A stretch of DNA of 64,000 nucleotides from Pseudomonas sp. B6002 (lineage in GTDB: Bacteria > Pseudomonadota > Gammaproteobacteria > Pseudomonadales > Pseudomonadaceae), in NCBI RefSeq assembly GCF_013385985.1, contig NZ_JACAOY010000004.1, forward strand, positions 219,580-283,579, read 5' to 3'. Shown in pieces: positions 1-8,573 of the stretch. Each line of letters starts with the position of its first letter. Position 1 is the first letter of the stretch. The position numbers and the translations under genes were made by a program. The notes below the pieces were generated by a model. It did not search any database. It saw only the letters and a list, made by a program, of their open reading frames with translations, and was not told the origin of the DNA.

Positions 1-89
1 GTCACCCGGTGTTCACGGTGGGCGACGGCATCATCTGCCGCCGCCGTGGTGGTGATGAACAGGGCCAGTAGCCAAGCGAAGGCCTTCAT
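1..89 (-). CDS. N-terminus of an exported protein, cut by the window edge
   Basis: On the minus strand an ATG at 89 begins MKAFAWLLALFITTTAAADD, a clear Sec signal peptide with a likely cut after the Ala run, and the frame stays open to the window edge. The stop of the upstream TonB receptor gene overlaps this start as TGATG, so the two are translationally coupled and probably act together in iron uptake. Only 29 residues are visible, too few to assign a family. Confidence 0.7.
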   Translation of the reverse strand, partial: MKAFAWLLALFITTTAAADDAVAHREHRV

Positions 90-2503
90 CAGAAGGTCAA
101 CGTGCTGGAGACCGACACCTGGCGCGCATCGCCGATGGACACGAACTGCGTATTCACCGAAGACGTGTAATACGTGCGGTCGAACAGGTTCTTCACGTTG
201 AGTTGGAACTTGACTTTCTGCCCGTCGATTTTGGTGTCGTAGCTGGCAAACGCATCGGCCACGGTGTAGCTCGGCAGTTCGAAGCTGTTGGCCGCGTCCC
301 CTGCCCGCTCGCCCACATAACGCGCACCGGCGCCGACACGCAGCTGATCGCCACCCAGAATGCTGCCGAAGTCATACACGGCCGACAGCGAAGCGGTATT
401 TTTCGCCACGTTCTGTAGGCGCTTACCTTTGAGTGCAGGGTCTTCGGTGACCTCGGCATCGGTGTAGGCGTAGCTGCCGATCAGGCTCCAGTTATCAGTC
501 AGCTGGCCACTGGCATCCAGCTCCAGGCCACGGGAGCGCACCTTGCCCGCCACGCTGTAGACCGCTGCCAAGCCGTCGCCGACCTGCACCAGCACATTGC
601 GTTTCTCGATATCGAACAGCGCGGCGCTGGCCGTGATGCGGCCCGGAATGTCGAGCTTGGTACCCAGTTCCCAGGCCTTGGACTGCTCCGGTTCCAGGCT
701 ACCGTCTAGCACGCTTTTGTTAGCCAACGGAGCGATGGTCGAGTTGGGTTTGAACGACTCGGTGTAGCTGCCGTAGAAGGACAACTGGTCGGTATAGCGG
801 TACACCAGACCAGCACGCGGTACCCACTTCTGGCCATTGCCATCGGTGTTGGCAGTGAACGGTACGCCCTTGCCCGCGTATTGGTCGTACATCTGGTAGC
901 GCGCGCCGCCGACCAGAATCCATTGGTCATTCAGGTGAATGGCATCCTGGAAGAACAGCGAATCGCTGCGCAACAGGTCGGTCTGGTTGCTGTCAGGTGC
1001 ACTGACGGTCGTGCCAGCGACTTCGTTGCCATATACCGGGTTGTTATAGTTGAAGACACCCCGCGGGGCTTGGCGAATCAGGTCAGCGCGGTAGATCTTG
1101 CGGTATTCGTCATCCAGGCCGAACACCAGGTCATGTTGCATGCCGGCGACGTCAACCTTGCCTTCCAGGCTGGTGGTAGCGAAACGGTCGGTGGTCAACG
1201 CGCCCTGCGTGCCGTCCATGCTGCGGGTCAACGTACCGTTGGTGTTCACCTTGACCACACGCACCTGGCTGGCATCGTACGTCTCGCGGTTCCAGCTGTA
1301 GCCGAAGTGGGCTTTCCAGTCGTCGTTCAGATCATGATCGACTTCCAGGCGGTACAGGTCGGAGCGGCCTTCCATGTTGTTGAACGGCTCATCCAGGCGA
1401 CGGGTCGCAGGGATGTTCAACGGGTGGTTGGTCTTGGGGTCGATGGCAGTGCCACGGTCGAACGGTGAAAGGAATTCACGGTGTTCATAGGCAAACACCA
1501 CCTTGGTGGTGTCGCCATACCAGGCCAGCGACGGCGCCACCAGCGTCTCGCGGTGGGTGCCGAAGTTGCGCCAGTAGTCTTCGTCTTCATGGTCGACGAT
1601 CAGGCGATAAGCCAGGCCGCTGTCACCAATCGGGCCGGTGGTGTCGAGGTTGCCGCCGCTGCCGTTCTTGCCATCACCAAAAGTCGAACCGCGTGCGGTC
1701 AACGAAGTGGACTGCACCAGTTCAGGCTTTTTGCTGACGATGTTGACGACGCCGCCCGGGTCCTGGATGCCGTACAACAATGACGACGGGCCCTTGAGTA
1801 CTTCAACGCGCTCGGCGGTGGAGTTCAACGCACGGCCCTGCACCACGGGCATGCCGTCCTGCATGATCGAGCCGTTACGGTTGTCGCCGAAACCCCGCAG
1901 CATCACCGCATCCTGCGTGCTGCCGAGGGTGTTTGCCTGGGTAATGCCACTGATGTTGCCCAGGGCGTCGTCCAGGTTGCGTGGCTGTTGATCACGCAGC
2001 ACTTGGGCCGGCACCACGTTGACGGTTTGCGGAGTCTCCAGCAGCAAGCCGTGGGAGCGCATCACCGAACTGGTGGGCGGCGGCTGGTAGCTGGTGGTGT
2101 CCTGGGTCTGGCCGACACCGCTGATGGTGGTGGCGCCGAGGTTCACCGCGCCTTCGGTCGGCACAGGCTCCAGGGCCAGGGTGCGGGCGTCGATCTGGCG
2201 GAAGGTAAAGCCGGACTTGCCCAGCAGGCGTTGCAAGGCCTGGGTCGCGCTCATCTGCCCGCTGACGGCGGGGGCGCTGAGGCCGTAGGGCGCCTCATCG
2301 GTGTAGATCACGCTGATACCGGTGACCCGGCTGAAGTCGCTCAAGGCCTGGGGCAGCGGTTTGGCTGCCAGGGCAAAGTTGAACTGGGCGCTTTGCTGCT
2401 CCTGCGCCTGTGCAATGCCGAGGGGCAGCAACGCCAGCCCCGAAACCGCCAATACCGAGGCTCCCAGCCACTGTTTAACCAAACCGCCCGCCGTCGACTT
2501 CAT
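89..2503 (-). CDS. TonB-dependent siderophore receptor with N-terminal signalling (STN) domain
   Basis: An outer-membrane receptor of 804 aa that should import a ferric siderophore with TonB energy. The order is a signal peptide to about residue 34, an STN domain (about 40-95, with FALAAKPLPQALSDFSRVTG), a plug (about 140-260, with QTVNVVPAQVLRDQQ and VEVLKGPSSLLYG) and a 22-strand-type barrel ending in Phe. The STN domain marks a transducer that normally talks to a FecR-type anti-sigma factor, but no FecR/FecI pair is in this window. I chose the ATG at 2503 because it gives a compact signal peptide; an upstream in-frame TTG at 2557 is less likely. The FpvA/FoxA type is inferred; the ligand cannot be read from sequence. 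Confidence 0.9.
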   Translation of the reverse strand: MKSTAGGLVKQWLGASVLAVSGLALLPLGIAQAQEQQSAQFNFALAAKPLPQALSDFSRVTGISVIYTDEAPYGLSAPAVSGQMSATQALQRLLGKSGFTFRQIDARTLALEPVPTEGAVNLGATTISGVGQTQDTTSYQPPPTSSVMRSHGLLLETPQTVNVVPAQVLRDQQPRNLDDALGNISGITQANTLGSTQDAVMLRGFGDNRNGSIMQDGMPVVQGRALNSTAERVEVLKGPSSLLYGIQDPGGVVNIVSKKPELVQSTSLTARGSTFGDGKNGSGGNLDTTGPIGDSGLAYRLIVDHEDEDYWRNFGTHRETLVAPSLAWYGDTTKVVFAYEHREFLSPFDRGTAIDPKTNHPLNIPATRRLDEPFNNMEGRSDLYRLEVDHDLNDDWKAHFGYSWNRETYDASQVRVVKVNTNGTLTRSMDGTQGALTTDRFATTSLEGKVDVAGMQHDLVFGLDDEYRKIYRADLIRQAPRGVFNYNNPVYGNEVAGTTVSAPDSNQTDLLRSDSLFFQDAIHLNDQWILVGGARYQMYDQYAGKGVPFTANTDGNGQKWVPRAGLVYRYTDQLSFYGSYTESFKPNSTIAPLANKSVLDGSLEPEQSKAWELGTKLDIPGRITASAALFDIEKRNVLVQVGDGLAAVYSVAGKVRSRGLELDASGQLTDNWSLIGSYAYTDAEVTEDPALKGKRLQNVAKNTASLSAVYDFGSILGGDQLRVGAGARYVGERAGDAANSFELPSYTVADAFASYDTKIDGQKVKFQLNVKNLFDRTYYTSSVNTQFVSIGDARQVSVSSTLTF

Positions 2504-2598
2504 GCTGTGAGAACCCGTGTAGAAAACGCTGTTAATGCGAATAGATCGCAGTTTCAAGCACTACACGGATGGGCTGGCGATTTACCTCACCTCTGTTT

Positions 2599-2617
2599 GC
2601 AAATATTTTTATTTATT
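2599..2617 (-). promoter_or_regulatory. Weak Fur-box-like sequence upstream of the TonB receptor
   Basis: Read on the minus strand, the AT-rich 19-mer just upstream of the receptor gene matches the 19-bp Fur consensus at about 11 positions by hand count. Such receptors are normally Fur-repressed, and the site sits between the receptor start and the preceding gene. The match is weak and AT-rich DNA gives such scores easily. Confidence 0.3.
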
Positions 2618-3548
2618 ACGCCTGGATGCAAAAACCCATGCGTGGGAAATGCACATGCACGGTGCCGGCACGCTCGTCGGTACGGCGCAGGATCAGCTCT
2701 TCGCGCCCGGCAAACAGCAGTTCGCCAGCCACCGGGTCGGTGCCGTAGTCGGTCGCCGAAACGGTCACCTGTTGCCCCACTTTGAAGCCGTTCAAGTCGT
2801 CGAAAACTTCATCCGGCAACACCGCCGGGCTCGCATTGCGCGCGACTTCCAGGGCTTGCTCGGCGCTCATCTGGGTGGACGTGCCATGGCCAAAGCCCAA
2901 TACGCGATCCAGCCAGGCAGCCACAGCGGGATAGGCATCCACCAACGGCGCGGTTACCGGAGAGCCCTTGAGGAACCACAACGGGTGGGCCAGGGAGAAG
3001 TCGGCAATCGAAGGCTCGCCGAACAGGAAATCCCCCGCCTGATGCTGCAATTGCTGATTGATACGGCTGATGATCGCCGGCCATTGATGAAGAGCCTGTT
3101 CCAGTTGCACGCGCGCCGCCGTGCCACCGCTGAACAGTTTTTTGCGGTCGGCGACCAGCACCTGGATCATTTCCGGCGGCACCTTGGCAAATTTGACCGC
3201 CAGGGATTCAGGCTGGAACACCAGCGCCACGGCATGGGAAAACACAACCGAATCGGCCCACGCGGCAAAACCCTGGGTGACAACTTCCAGGCCTTGAGGG
3301 AACAGCGTCGGCGCGGCTTTTTCCTGCTCAAGACGGCGGGCGATCAGTGCGGTGTCGCAGTAGATATCAGCGCCCACTTGCAGCACTGGCGTCTTGCGAT
3401 AGCCACCCGTCAAAGGCATCAGGTCGGGCTTGGGCATCACCGGTGCGATATGCACCGAGCGCCAGGACAAGCCTTTGAAACCCAGCAGCAGGCGGGCTTT
3501 TTCAGCAAAAGGGGACTGGGGATAGTGGTGAAGAATCAACTCAGACAT
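2616..3548 (-). CDS. Glutathione S-transferase family protein
   Basis: A 310-aa cytosolic protein beginning MSELILHHYPQSPFAEKARL, the thioredoxin-like N-terminal GST fold, with the usual TPVLQVGADIYCDTALIARRL segment at about 50-75 (glutathione-site loop and helix). The middle holds the alpha-helical GST C-domain (FLFGEPSIADFSLAHPLWFL). About 80 further residues at the C-terminus form an extra small beta-rich domain not present in classical 200-220 aa GSTs. The start is the only ATG ahead of the thioredoxin fold. It stands alone between the GIY-YIG gene and the siderophore receptor. Substrate unknown; a detoxification role is family knowledge, not seen. Confidence 0.85.
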   Translation of the reverse strand: MSELILHHYPQSPFAEKARLLLGFKGLSWRSVHIAPVMPKPDLMPLTGGYRKTPVLQVGADIYCDTALIARRLEQEKAAPTLFPQGLEVVTQGFAAWADSVVFSHAVALVFQPESLAVKFAKVPPEMIQVLVADRKKLFSGGTAARVQLEQALHQWPAIISRINQQLQHQAGDFLFGEPSIADFSLAHPLWFLKGSPVTAPLVDAYPAVAAWLDRVLGFGHGTSTQMSAEQALEVARNASPAVLPDEVFDDLNGFKVGQQVTVSATDYGTDPVAGELLFAGREELILRRTDERAGTVHVHFPRMGFCIQA

Positions 3549-3623
3549 ACCAGGCTCCGCTCGATAAGTGAGCCGCTAGCTTAGCCTGCAACACGCGCAA
3601 TGGGGACGATGGGAACCCATCAG

Positions 3624-3914
3624 TCAAATCAATGGGCTGCTCGCCGCCAGGCACTCCTTGGCGCTCTTCTTCAGCTTCTTGATCAAGCGCTCCTGGCGCA
3701 GTGCCTCAGCCTTGCTCGCGCACTGCTCGGTATACACCAGCGCCACGGCCGGGCTGGACAGGAAGAACCGCGCGCCCTTGCCACGCTGGTGCATGGCAAA
3801 ACGGCGCACCGGGTCATTGCTGATGCCGCAGTACAACGAGCCATTGGCGGCGCGTACCAGGTAGACAAACCAGGGTTTGGGTTCAGAAGTTTCAGTCACA
3901 AGTCGAGCCGGCAA
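3624..3914 (-). CDS. GIY-YIG nuclease-superfamily protein (YhbQ-like)
   Basis: A 96-aa protein with the GIY-YIG core: [20 protein letters not shown] carries the paired Y motifs (residues about 15-35), followed by [14 protein letters not shown] and a Glu in the [14 protein letters not shown] helix, the usual metal-binding position. It is the short, stand-alone UPF0213/YhbQ type found in many bacteria, thought to act on DNA ends or repair intermediates. It is close to the NTF2-like gene upstream (22 bp) and may share its transcript. Confidence 0.85.
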   Translation of the reverse strand: MPARLVTETSEPKPWFVYLVRAANGSLYCGISNDPVRRFAMHQRGKGARFFLSSPAVALVYTEQCASKAEALRQERLIKKLKKSAKECLAASSPLI

Positions 3915-3936
3915 AACCAGAAGAGCGCCCAGCTTA

Positions 3937-4407
3937 TCAACGACTGGCCTGGAACGCCTTCAAACCACGCAGGGCTTGGGTGCGCACGGCGTTTTTCACC
4001 AGCGGCGTCCAGCCCAGCAACAAACCTTTGGTGCCCAGCGCCTGACGCGACCAGCGCCACAGGTCGAAGCTGTCGTGGTGCTCACAAATCTTGCCGTCGC
4101 GAAACACAAACCGCGCCTGGATATCGTTGACCACCGTGTTGCCCGTGGCACTGAACAAATAGGTGGCGACCCAATGGGCGCCACCGCTGCGGTCATCGCT
4201 GCGCACGTTGTCGAAGGTCAGGGAAAAGTCTTTGGCGCGCGTAGTGAGCATGCGCCACATGTCACCGGCATCACGCCCGCGCAGTTCACCGAACGCGGGA
4301 TCACTGAACACCACATCATCGGTGTAGCAGGCGGCCATGGCTTCGGCATCCAGGCGCTGGAACGCTTCATAGAAACGGGTGATCAGGGTGGTGTGGGCAT
4401 CACTCAT
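3937..4407 (-). CDS. NTF2-like (SnoaL-type) protein
   Basis: A 156-aa protein with the single-domain NTF2 fold: helix [20 protein letters not shown], then [18 protein letters not shown] and a C-terminal beta-sheet including [13 protein letters not shown]. This fold forms a small-molecule pocket in enzymes such as ketosteroid isomerase and SnoaL, but many members have no known substrate. I chose the ATG at 4407 because the family alignment begins there; 46 upstream in-frame codons look unrelated. It precedes the GIY-YIG gene with 22 bp between. Confidence 0.8.
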   Translation of the reverse strand: MSDAHTTLITRFYEAFQRLDAEAMAACYTDDVVFSDPAFGELRGRDAGDMWRMLTTRAKDFSLTFDNVRSDDRSGGAHWVATYLFSATGNTVVNDIQARFVFRDGKICEHHDSFDLWRWSRQALGTKGLLLGWTPLVKNAVRTQALRGLKAFQASR

Positions 4408-4629
4408 GGGCAAGCTCCGATCGCTAGGGTTATCCGGTCGCACGATAGTCTGCCTACGGGCGCAAAGCCATGCCCATTTGCGGGGGAAATGGAGAAGGTG
4501 TGATGCAACGCAAACCACTCTGAATGATACGGCGACGCCCGCCATTCGTTTAACAACTGCCTGAACACGCTCAACGCTTTATCTATTACCCGTGCAAGCC
4601 AGCAACTTGAATCCCAATAAGTTGGTCAA

Positions 4630-5277
4630 CTAAGGCACCATCCCAACCTCCCGTGCATATGCAAAAAGGTCAACATCGGTAGATATACACAGCCTGTGCA
4701 TCGCCGTGCTCTTTTGTTTGCTGATAGTTGAGATACTGCGATTGACTCTCGCAGCAATCTGGCTGACGGTCATACCGCTGGCGAGCATGCGTACAACTTC
4801 CTGTTCCTTGCCGGAAAGTGTTGGCGTCTGGGTCGGTTGCGAACCACACACCTGGTCCAATTGCACACGCAGGCACTCACTGACAAATTGTCGGCCCTGC
4901 ACCACGGCATTCAGCGCCTGGGGCAGCTCCCTGGCGGAAGCACTCTTGGCGATCACGCCTCGCGCGCCGTGGCTGAACGCTGCGCGCAGCGTAGCGACAT
5001 TGGCAAACATGGTCACCAGGACTACCGGTAACGCCGGGTACTTTCGGTTCAACAAACCCAACAGGCCGTACCCATCGGCCTGCTGATTTCCCGGCATGGC
5101 GAAGTCGGTCACTATCACGTCGCAGGGTACACGGCTGACCAACGCCAACAATTGATCAGGCCCGTCGGCTTCGCCGACCACTTTGCACTTGCCACTTGCC
5201 TCAATCACCACTTTTTGCCCAACACGAACAATGGGGTGATCGTCAGCAATAATGATGCGGATCATTGGTTTTTCCAT
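4630..5277 (-). CDS. RcsB/BvgA-like response regulator (receiver plus LuxR-type HTH)
   Basis: A 215-aa regulator. The receiver (about 5-125) has the acidic pair in ADDHP and the phospho-acceptor Asp in VIVTDFAMPG, plus the Lys in AKSAS. The C-terminal LuxR-type HTH (about 150-205) carries LSGKEQEVVRMLASGMTVSQ and NRSISTISKQKSTAM, closest in wording to RcsB. No kinase is encoded nearby; the next gene on the same strand is a receiver-Hpt protein that could feed phosphate to it. In P. aeruginosa PA14, an RcsB-type regulator controls cupD fimbriae, so by analogy the fimbrial operon starting at 6614 is a likely target. That link is inference. A second ATG at 5265 is a possible start. Confidence 0.85.
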   Translation of the reverse strand: MEKPMIRIIIADDHPIVRVGQKVVIEASGKCKVVGEADGPDQLLALVSRVPCDVIVTDFAMPGNQQADGYGLLGLLNRKYPALPVVLVTMFANVATLRAAFSHGARGVIAKSASARELPQALNAVVQGRQFVSECLRVQLDQVCGSQPTQTPTLSGKEQEVVRMLASGMTVSQIAARVNRSISTISKQKSTAMHRLCISTDVDLFAYAREVGMVP

Positions 5278-5444
5278 GATGGCAGTTTGAGACTGGCAAA
5301 ATACCCCGATCGCTTTTCTGCAACAACAGGTAATAACTCATCATTAAGCGCGCCACCCCGTATTTAAAGCACCTCGAACTAATACCTACACAATTAAGAG
5401 AAATGGAATACAGAAAAGTACTACACGGCAAAGTATGTATTCCT

Positions 5445-6257
5445 TCAAAGTTGCGTAAGATAATTCAGGTACCGCTCGACATCGTGACAGAACGCTCTCA
5501 ATGCCGGTGTATTGATTGCCACACCGTTTACCTGCACCCGTTTGATCAGGTCCACCGCCCTCGCATCCAGGCCAGTCGCCCCCAAAAACGCGACACTGCC
5601 CACTAACCGGTGCAAACGTTGGGCAGCCATAGTCGCGTCCTGAGTGGCCTGCGCGTGAGCCAGCACGGCGAGGTCCGCATCGGCCTCCTGAACCAGACTC
5701 AGCAACAGCGGCTCCACAACCTCCCACGTACCAAACGTCTCGATCAAACTGACGCGACTGGGCACAGTGCCACCGGGCAAAGCCGCAGCCCCTGCGGGTA
5801 GCCCCGCCGAAAGCAAGGGCTTCGGCGACGCCAGCCAGTAGCACAGCACTTCACGCAACTGGGCAAACCCTACGGGTTTGATCAGCCAGCCGTCCATTCC
5901 ACAGGCCACACACTGGCGGATTTCTTCCGGCCCCAGGCCGCCTGTCAGCCCCAGAACAACCAGAGGAAGCCGCCCCTGGGCCTGCTCACGCATTCGCAGT
6001 TCACGAGTCAGGGCGTATCCGTCCATCACCGGCATGCGGCAGTCACTGATCATCAGGTCGAAACACTCGGTAGTCAGCCGTTGCAGAGCCTCTTGACCAT
6101 TGCAACAACACTGATAAGCGACGCCGAGTCGTTCCAGCAGCGAACCCAGCAGAAAACGATAGGCGGGGTGGTCATCCACTACGAGAACACGCGCCCGAGA
6201 CACATCGACAGCAGAAAATGAATCGCTCGAATCGCGTGCAGAAAACTGACCAGGCAT
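5445..6257 (-). CDS. Receiver plus histidine phosphotransfer (Hpt) protein without a kinase domain
   Basis: A 270-aa protein. A receiver at about 22-140 shows VLVVDDHPAYRFLLGSLLER, the phospho-acceptor Asp in LMISDCRMPVMDGYALT and the Lys in WLIKPVGF. A C-terminal Hpt domain at about 180-260 has the phospho-histidine in QRLHRLVGSVAFLGA. This is the tail of an EvgS/BvgS/RcsC-type hybrid kinase without the sensor and kinase parts, so it looks like a relay module fed from elsewhere. The ATG at 6257 has a GAGGG ribosome site 5 bp ahead; an in-frame TTG at 6341 has none. It is divergent from the fimbrial operon and upstream of the RcsB-like regulator, suggesting a three-part local relay. Confidence 0.85.
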   Translation of the reverse strand: MPGQFSARDSSDSFSAVDVSRARVLVVDDHPAYRFLLGSLLERLGVAYQCCCNGQEALQRLTTECFDLMISDCRMPVMDGYALTRELRMREQAQGRLPLVVLGLTGGLGPEEIRQCVACGMDGWLIKPVGFAQLREVLCYWLASPKPLLSAGLPAGAAALPGGTVPSRVSLIETFGTWEVVEPLLLSLVQEADADLAVLAHAQATQDATMAAQRLHRLVGSVAFLGATGLDARAVDLIKRVQVNGVAINTPALRAFCHDVERYLNYLTQL

Positions 6258-6613
6258 GGCGCCCTCGAAAGGGGCGATCAGTTCGCCCGGACTTTTCGCA
6301 ACTAAACAATGACCCCGATCCTTATAAAGGGATCCGGGCAATCAAAGATCGCGAAAAATATCCGAATACATAGCCGTCAGCGATACAACAACTACGACAA
6401 CACCCAATAAAACCTATTATTTCAACAGCCCCGCCCCCTTTTGTCATTGCCACCCTGTCATTCGTAATAGTTGCATTTCCGCCTCTCCCGCCCGGCGATA
6501 AATTCCTCCCCGCTTTCCCTTAAAGCGACGCGTGCCCACCACAACCATAAAACCCATGGGCAACTTCACCGCGTCGCTCTGCCCCTGATCCGTGCATAGG
6601 AATACCGACTGTG
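6258..6613. promoter_or_regulatory. Divergent intergenic region with candidate promoter of the fimbrial locus
   Basis: About 355 bp without a gene, more AT-rich than its surroundings, between the receiver-Hpt gene and the first DUF1120 gene. A possible sigma-70 promoter on the plus strand is TTGTCA at 6441-6446 and TAATAG at 6465-6470 (18-bp spacer), about 140 bp before the first start. No strong palindrome was seen. An RcsB-like regulator bound here would be natural but no site can be named. Confidence 0.35.
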
Positions 6614-7243
6614 ATGAAAGACTCTCTCGCCGCCCTGGCCGGAGCCCTGCTGATCGCCCACGCCAGTACGGCGCTGGCCGCTAGCTCCGTGGACCTTTCG
6701 GTCAAAGGTGCCATTACCCCGAGCGCTTGTACGCCTAGCCTGAGCAATGGCGGGCTGGTGGATTACGGCAAGATCTCGACCCAGGACCTGGACCCGACCG
6801 GGGTCACCGAACTGCCCAGGACCCTCTTCAAGTTGGCGGTCAATTGCGAAGGGTCGAGCCTGTTCGGGCTGAACGCCCAGGACAATCGATCGTCAGTGGC
6901 GGGCCCCGCCGCCTCCTTCGTATTGGGGCGGATCAGCCCGACAAACTGGATCGCCACGTATTTCCTGACCATGGAAAACGTGGTCACCGACGACCCCACC
7001 GCCTACCCGATCTACTCCCTGGATAACGGCTCGACCTGGATCTACAACTCCGAACGGCAGGTACCGGCCAACACACTCAGTGCTTTCGGCAATCAGACGT
7101 CCGGCACACGCGCCCCCGTTCCCCTGACAGATGTAGCGCTGGACCTGATTGTCCAACCCTACATTTTTCCAAAAAGCCAGATCCCGGCAGGCGAAACCAT
7201 TCCCCTGGACGGGTCCGCCACGTTCGAGTTGCGCTACCTATGA
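6614..7243 (+). CDS. DUF1120 fimbrial subunit 1
   Basis: A 209-aa secreted protein: signal peptide ending LAAS, then SSVDLSVKGAITPSACTPSL, an alternating hydrophobic stretch with a Gly like a pilin donor strand. Cys in SAC and in AVNCEG probably form the pilin disulfide, and the C-terminus is ATFELRYL with penultimate Tyr, the chaperone-recognition pattern of chaperone-usher subunits. Its stop overlaps the next start (ATGA), so it leads a translationally coupled array. The ATG at 6614 follows AGGA; a GTG at 6611 is an alternative. Assignment as pilin is inferred from these features and from the chaperone and usher downstream. Confidence 0.85.
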   Translation: MKDSLAALAGALLIAHASTALAASSVDLSVKGAITPSACTPSLSNGGLVDYGKISTQDLDPTGVTELPRTLFKLAVNCEGSSLFGLNAQDNRSSVAGPAASFVLGRISPTNWIATYFLTMENVVTDDPTAYPIYSLDNGSTWIYNSERQVPANTLSAFGNQTSGTRAPVPLTDVALDLIVQPYIFPKSQIPAGETIPLDGSATFELRYL

Positions 7244-7881
7244 AGGCCTCGACACTGTGCCGTTGCGGCACGTTCGGCCTCGTGCTCAACCTGGCCCCTG
7301 TGGCGTTCGCCGCCAGCAACGTGGACCTGACGGTACGCGGCATCATCACCCCCAGCGCGTGTACCCCGAGCCTGGCCCAGGAGGGGCTGATCGACTACGG
7401 CAAGATCGCCGCCCGCGATCTGAACCGCGAGTCCTTCACCCCGTTGCCGCTCACCCAGTTGCCTGCGGCCGTCAACTGCCAGGCCCCAACCCTGTTCGCC
7501 TTGAGGCTCACCGATAACCGCGCCGGCTCCAGCGCCTCCGAGCCCTTCGGTTTCGGGCTCGGACTGACCCACGCCAGCGAACGGATCGGCGTGTACCACA
7601 CCATCTTGCACACGCCCTTGGCAGAGAACGCACCCATCACTCAATTGCAGTCATCAGACAACGGCCAAAGCTGGAGCGTGGTTGAAGAAAACGTCGCTTT
7701 GCCCCCGCTGCGACTGGCCGCGTTCGGGGACGCTTCTTCCGGCGTCTGGAGCCCGCTGCCGATCCAGGCACTGCGTGTGCAAATACGTGTGAGCACGCTG
7801 ATCGCACCGGCCCAGGGCCTGACCCTGGATCGTGAAGTGCCACTGGACGGCTCAGCCACTCTGGACCTGATTTACCTATAG
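7240..7881 (+). CDS. DUF1120 fimbrial subunit 2
   Basis: A 213-aa paralogue with signal peptide ending VAFAAS, then NVDLTVRGIITPSACTPSL. The paired Cys lie in SAC and AVNCQA, and it ends ATLDLIYL with penultimate Tyr. It lacks the GG of the usual SNGG motif (AQEG instead), so it is one of the more diverged members. Its ATG overlaps the previous stop as ATGA and there is no gap for a promoter. Mature body shares the DNRAGS and SSDNGQSW landmarks of the array. Confidence 0.85.
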   Translation: MKASTLCRCGTFGLVLNLAPVAFAASNVDLTVRGIITPSACTPSLAQEGLIDYGKIAARDLNRESFTPLPLTQLPAAVNCQAPTLFALRLTDNRAGSSASEPFGFGLGLTHASERIGVYHTILHTPLAENAPITQLQSSDNGQSWSVVEENVALPPLRLAAFGDASSGVWSPLPIQALRVQIRVSTLIAPAQGLTLDREVPLDGSATLDLIYL

Positions 7882-7921
7882 CGCCTTCACCCTTAACCCT
7901 ACCTTACAAGGACTTGTGCCC

Positions 7922-8536
7922 ATGGACAGACCCACCCTCGCCTTCCTGCTAGCCGCCCTTGCGCCTGGCGCGTTCGCTGCCAGCAGTACGGACCTGAGCG
8001 TCTCCGGAACCATCACCCCCAGCGCCTGCGCACCCGTGCTGTCGAACGGTGGCGTGATCGACCACGGCAAGATGACCTCCAAGGACCTGCAACCCAGCTC
8101 CCCGACGTTGCTCGATCCAGCCGAGATGCGCCTTGAAGTGCAATGCGAGGGTGAGACCTTTTTTACCTTGACCACCGTGGATAACCGCGCGGGCACCTCC
8201 GCCATCAACCCGAGGCACCACGGCCTGGGCATGACCGCCGAGAAAGAAAAACTGGGCAGCGTGGCGTTTTCGCTGTTCGACCCGGTGGCCGATGACAAAC
8301 CGGTCAAGGTGATCACTTCAAGCAACGGGGGCGCCAATTGGGCCGCTTCGATCTACCTGGGGCATGAGGCACTGACCTCGTTTGCCGCCCTCGACGGCCC
8401 CAATACGCCCATCGCCCTGAAAATCCTGAATGCCCGTCTGCGCGCATTCACCATCATCGTGCCCGCCACCGAGCTGACCTTGCTCGATGAGGTGCCACTG
8501 GACGGCCAAGCCACGCTGCAACTCAAGTACTTGTGA
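7922..8536 (+). CDS. DUF1120 fimbrial subunit 3
   Basis: A 204-aa paralogue: short signal peptide ending GAFAAS, then STDLSVSGTITPSACAPVLS, Cys partner in LEVQCEGE and C-terminus ATLQLKYL. Domain landmarks DNRAGTS and SSNGGANW are present. I chose the ATG at 7922 because AAGGA lies 9 bp ahead; an in-frame GTG six bases upstream would place the ribosome site too close. It sits 40 bp after subunit 2. Confidence 0.85.
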   Translation: MDRPTLAFLLAALAPGAFAASSTDLSVSGTITPSACAPVLSNGGVIDHGKMTSKDLQPSSPTLLDPAEMRLEVQCEGETFFTLTTVDNRAGTSAINPRHHGLGMTAEKEKLGSVAFSLFDPVADDKPVKVITSSNGGANWAASIYLGHEALTSFAALDGPNTPIALKILNARLRAFTIIVPATELTLLDEVPLDGQATLQLKYL

Positions 8537-8573
8537 CCCTTTGACCTCAACTTACCTTGATAGGAGCAACACC

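Noticed and set aside
2535-3584. Long plus-strand open frame opposite the GST gene, and many similar frames elsewhere (for example 24625-26094, 28818-30395, 42005-43747)
   Set aside because: They lie antisense to well-supported genes, have His/Arg/Gln-rich, low-complexity translations typical of GC-rich shadow frames, and have no family resemblance.
6258-6341. Longer start (TTG 6341) for the receiver-Hpt protein
   Set aside because: No ribosome site ahead of the TTG, while the ATG at 6257 has GAGGG at good distance and the receiver begins soon after.
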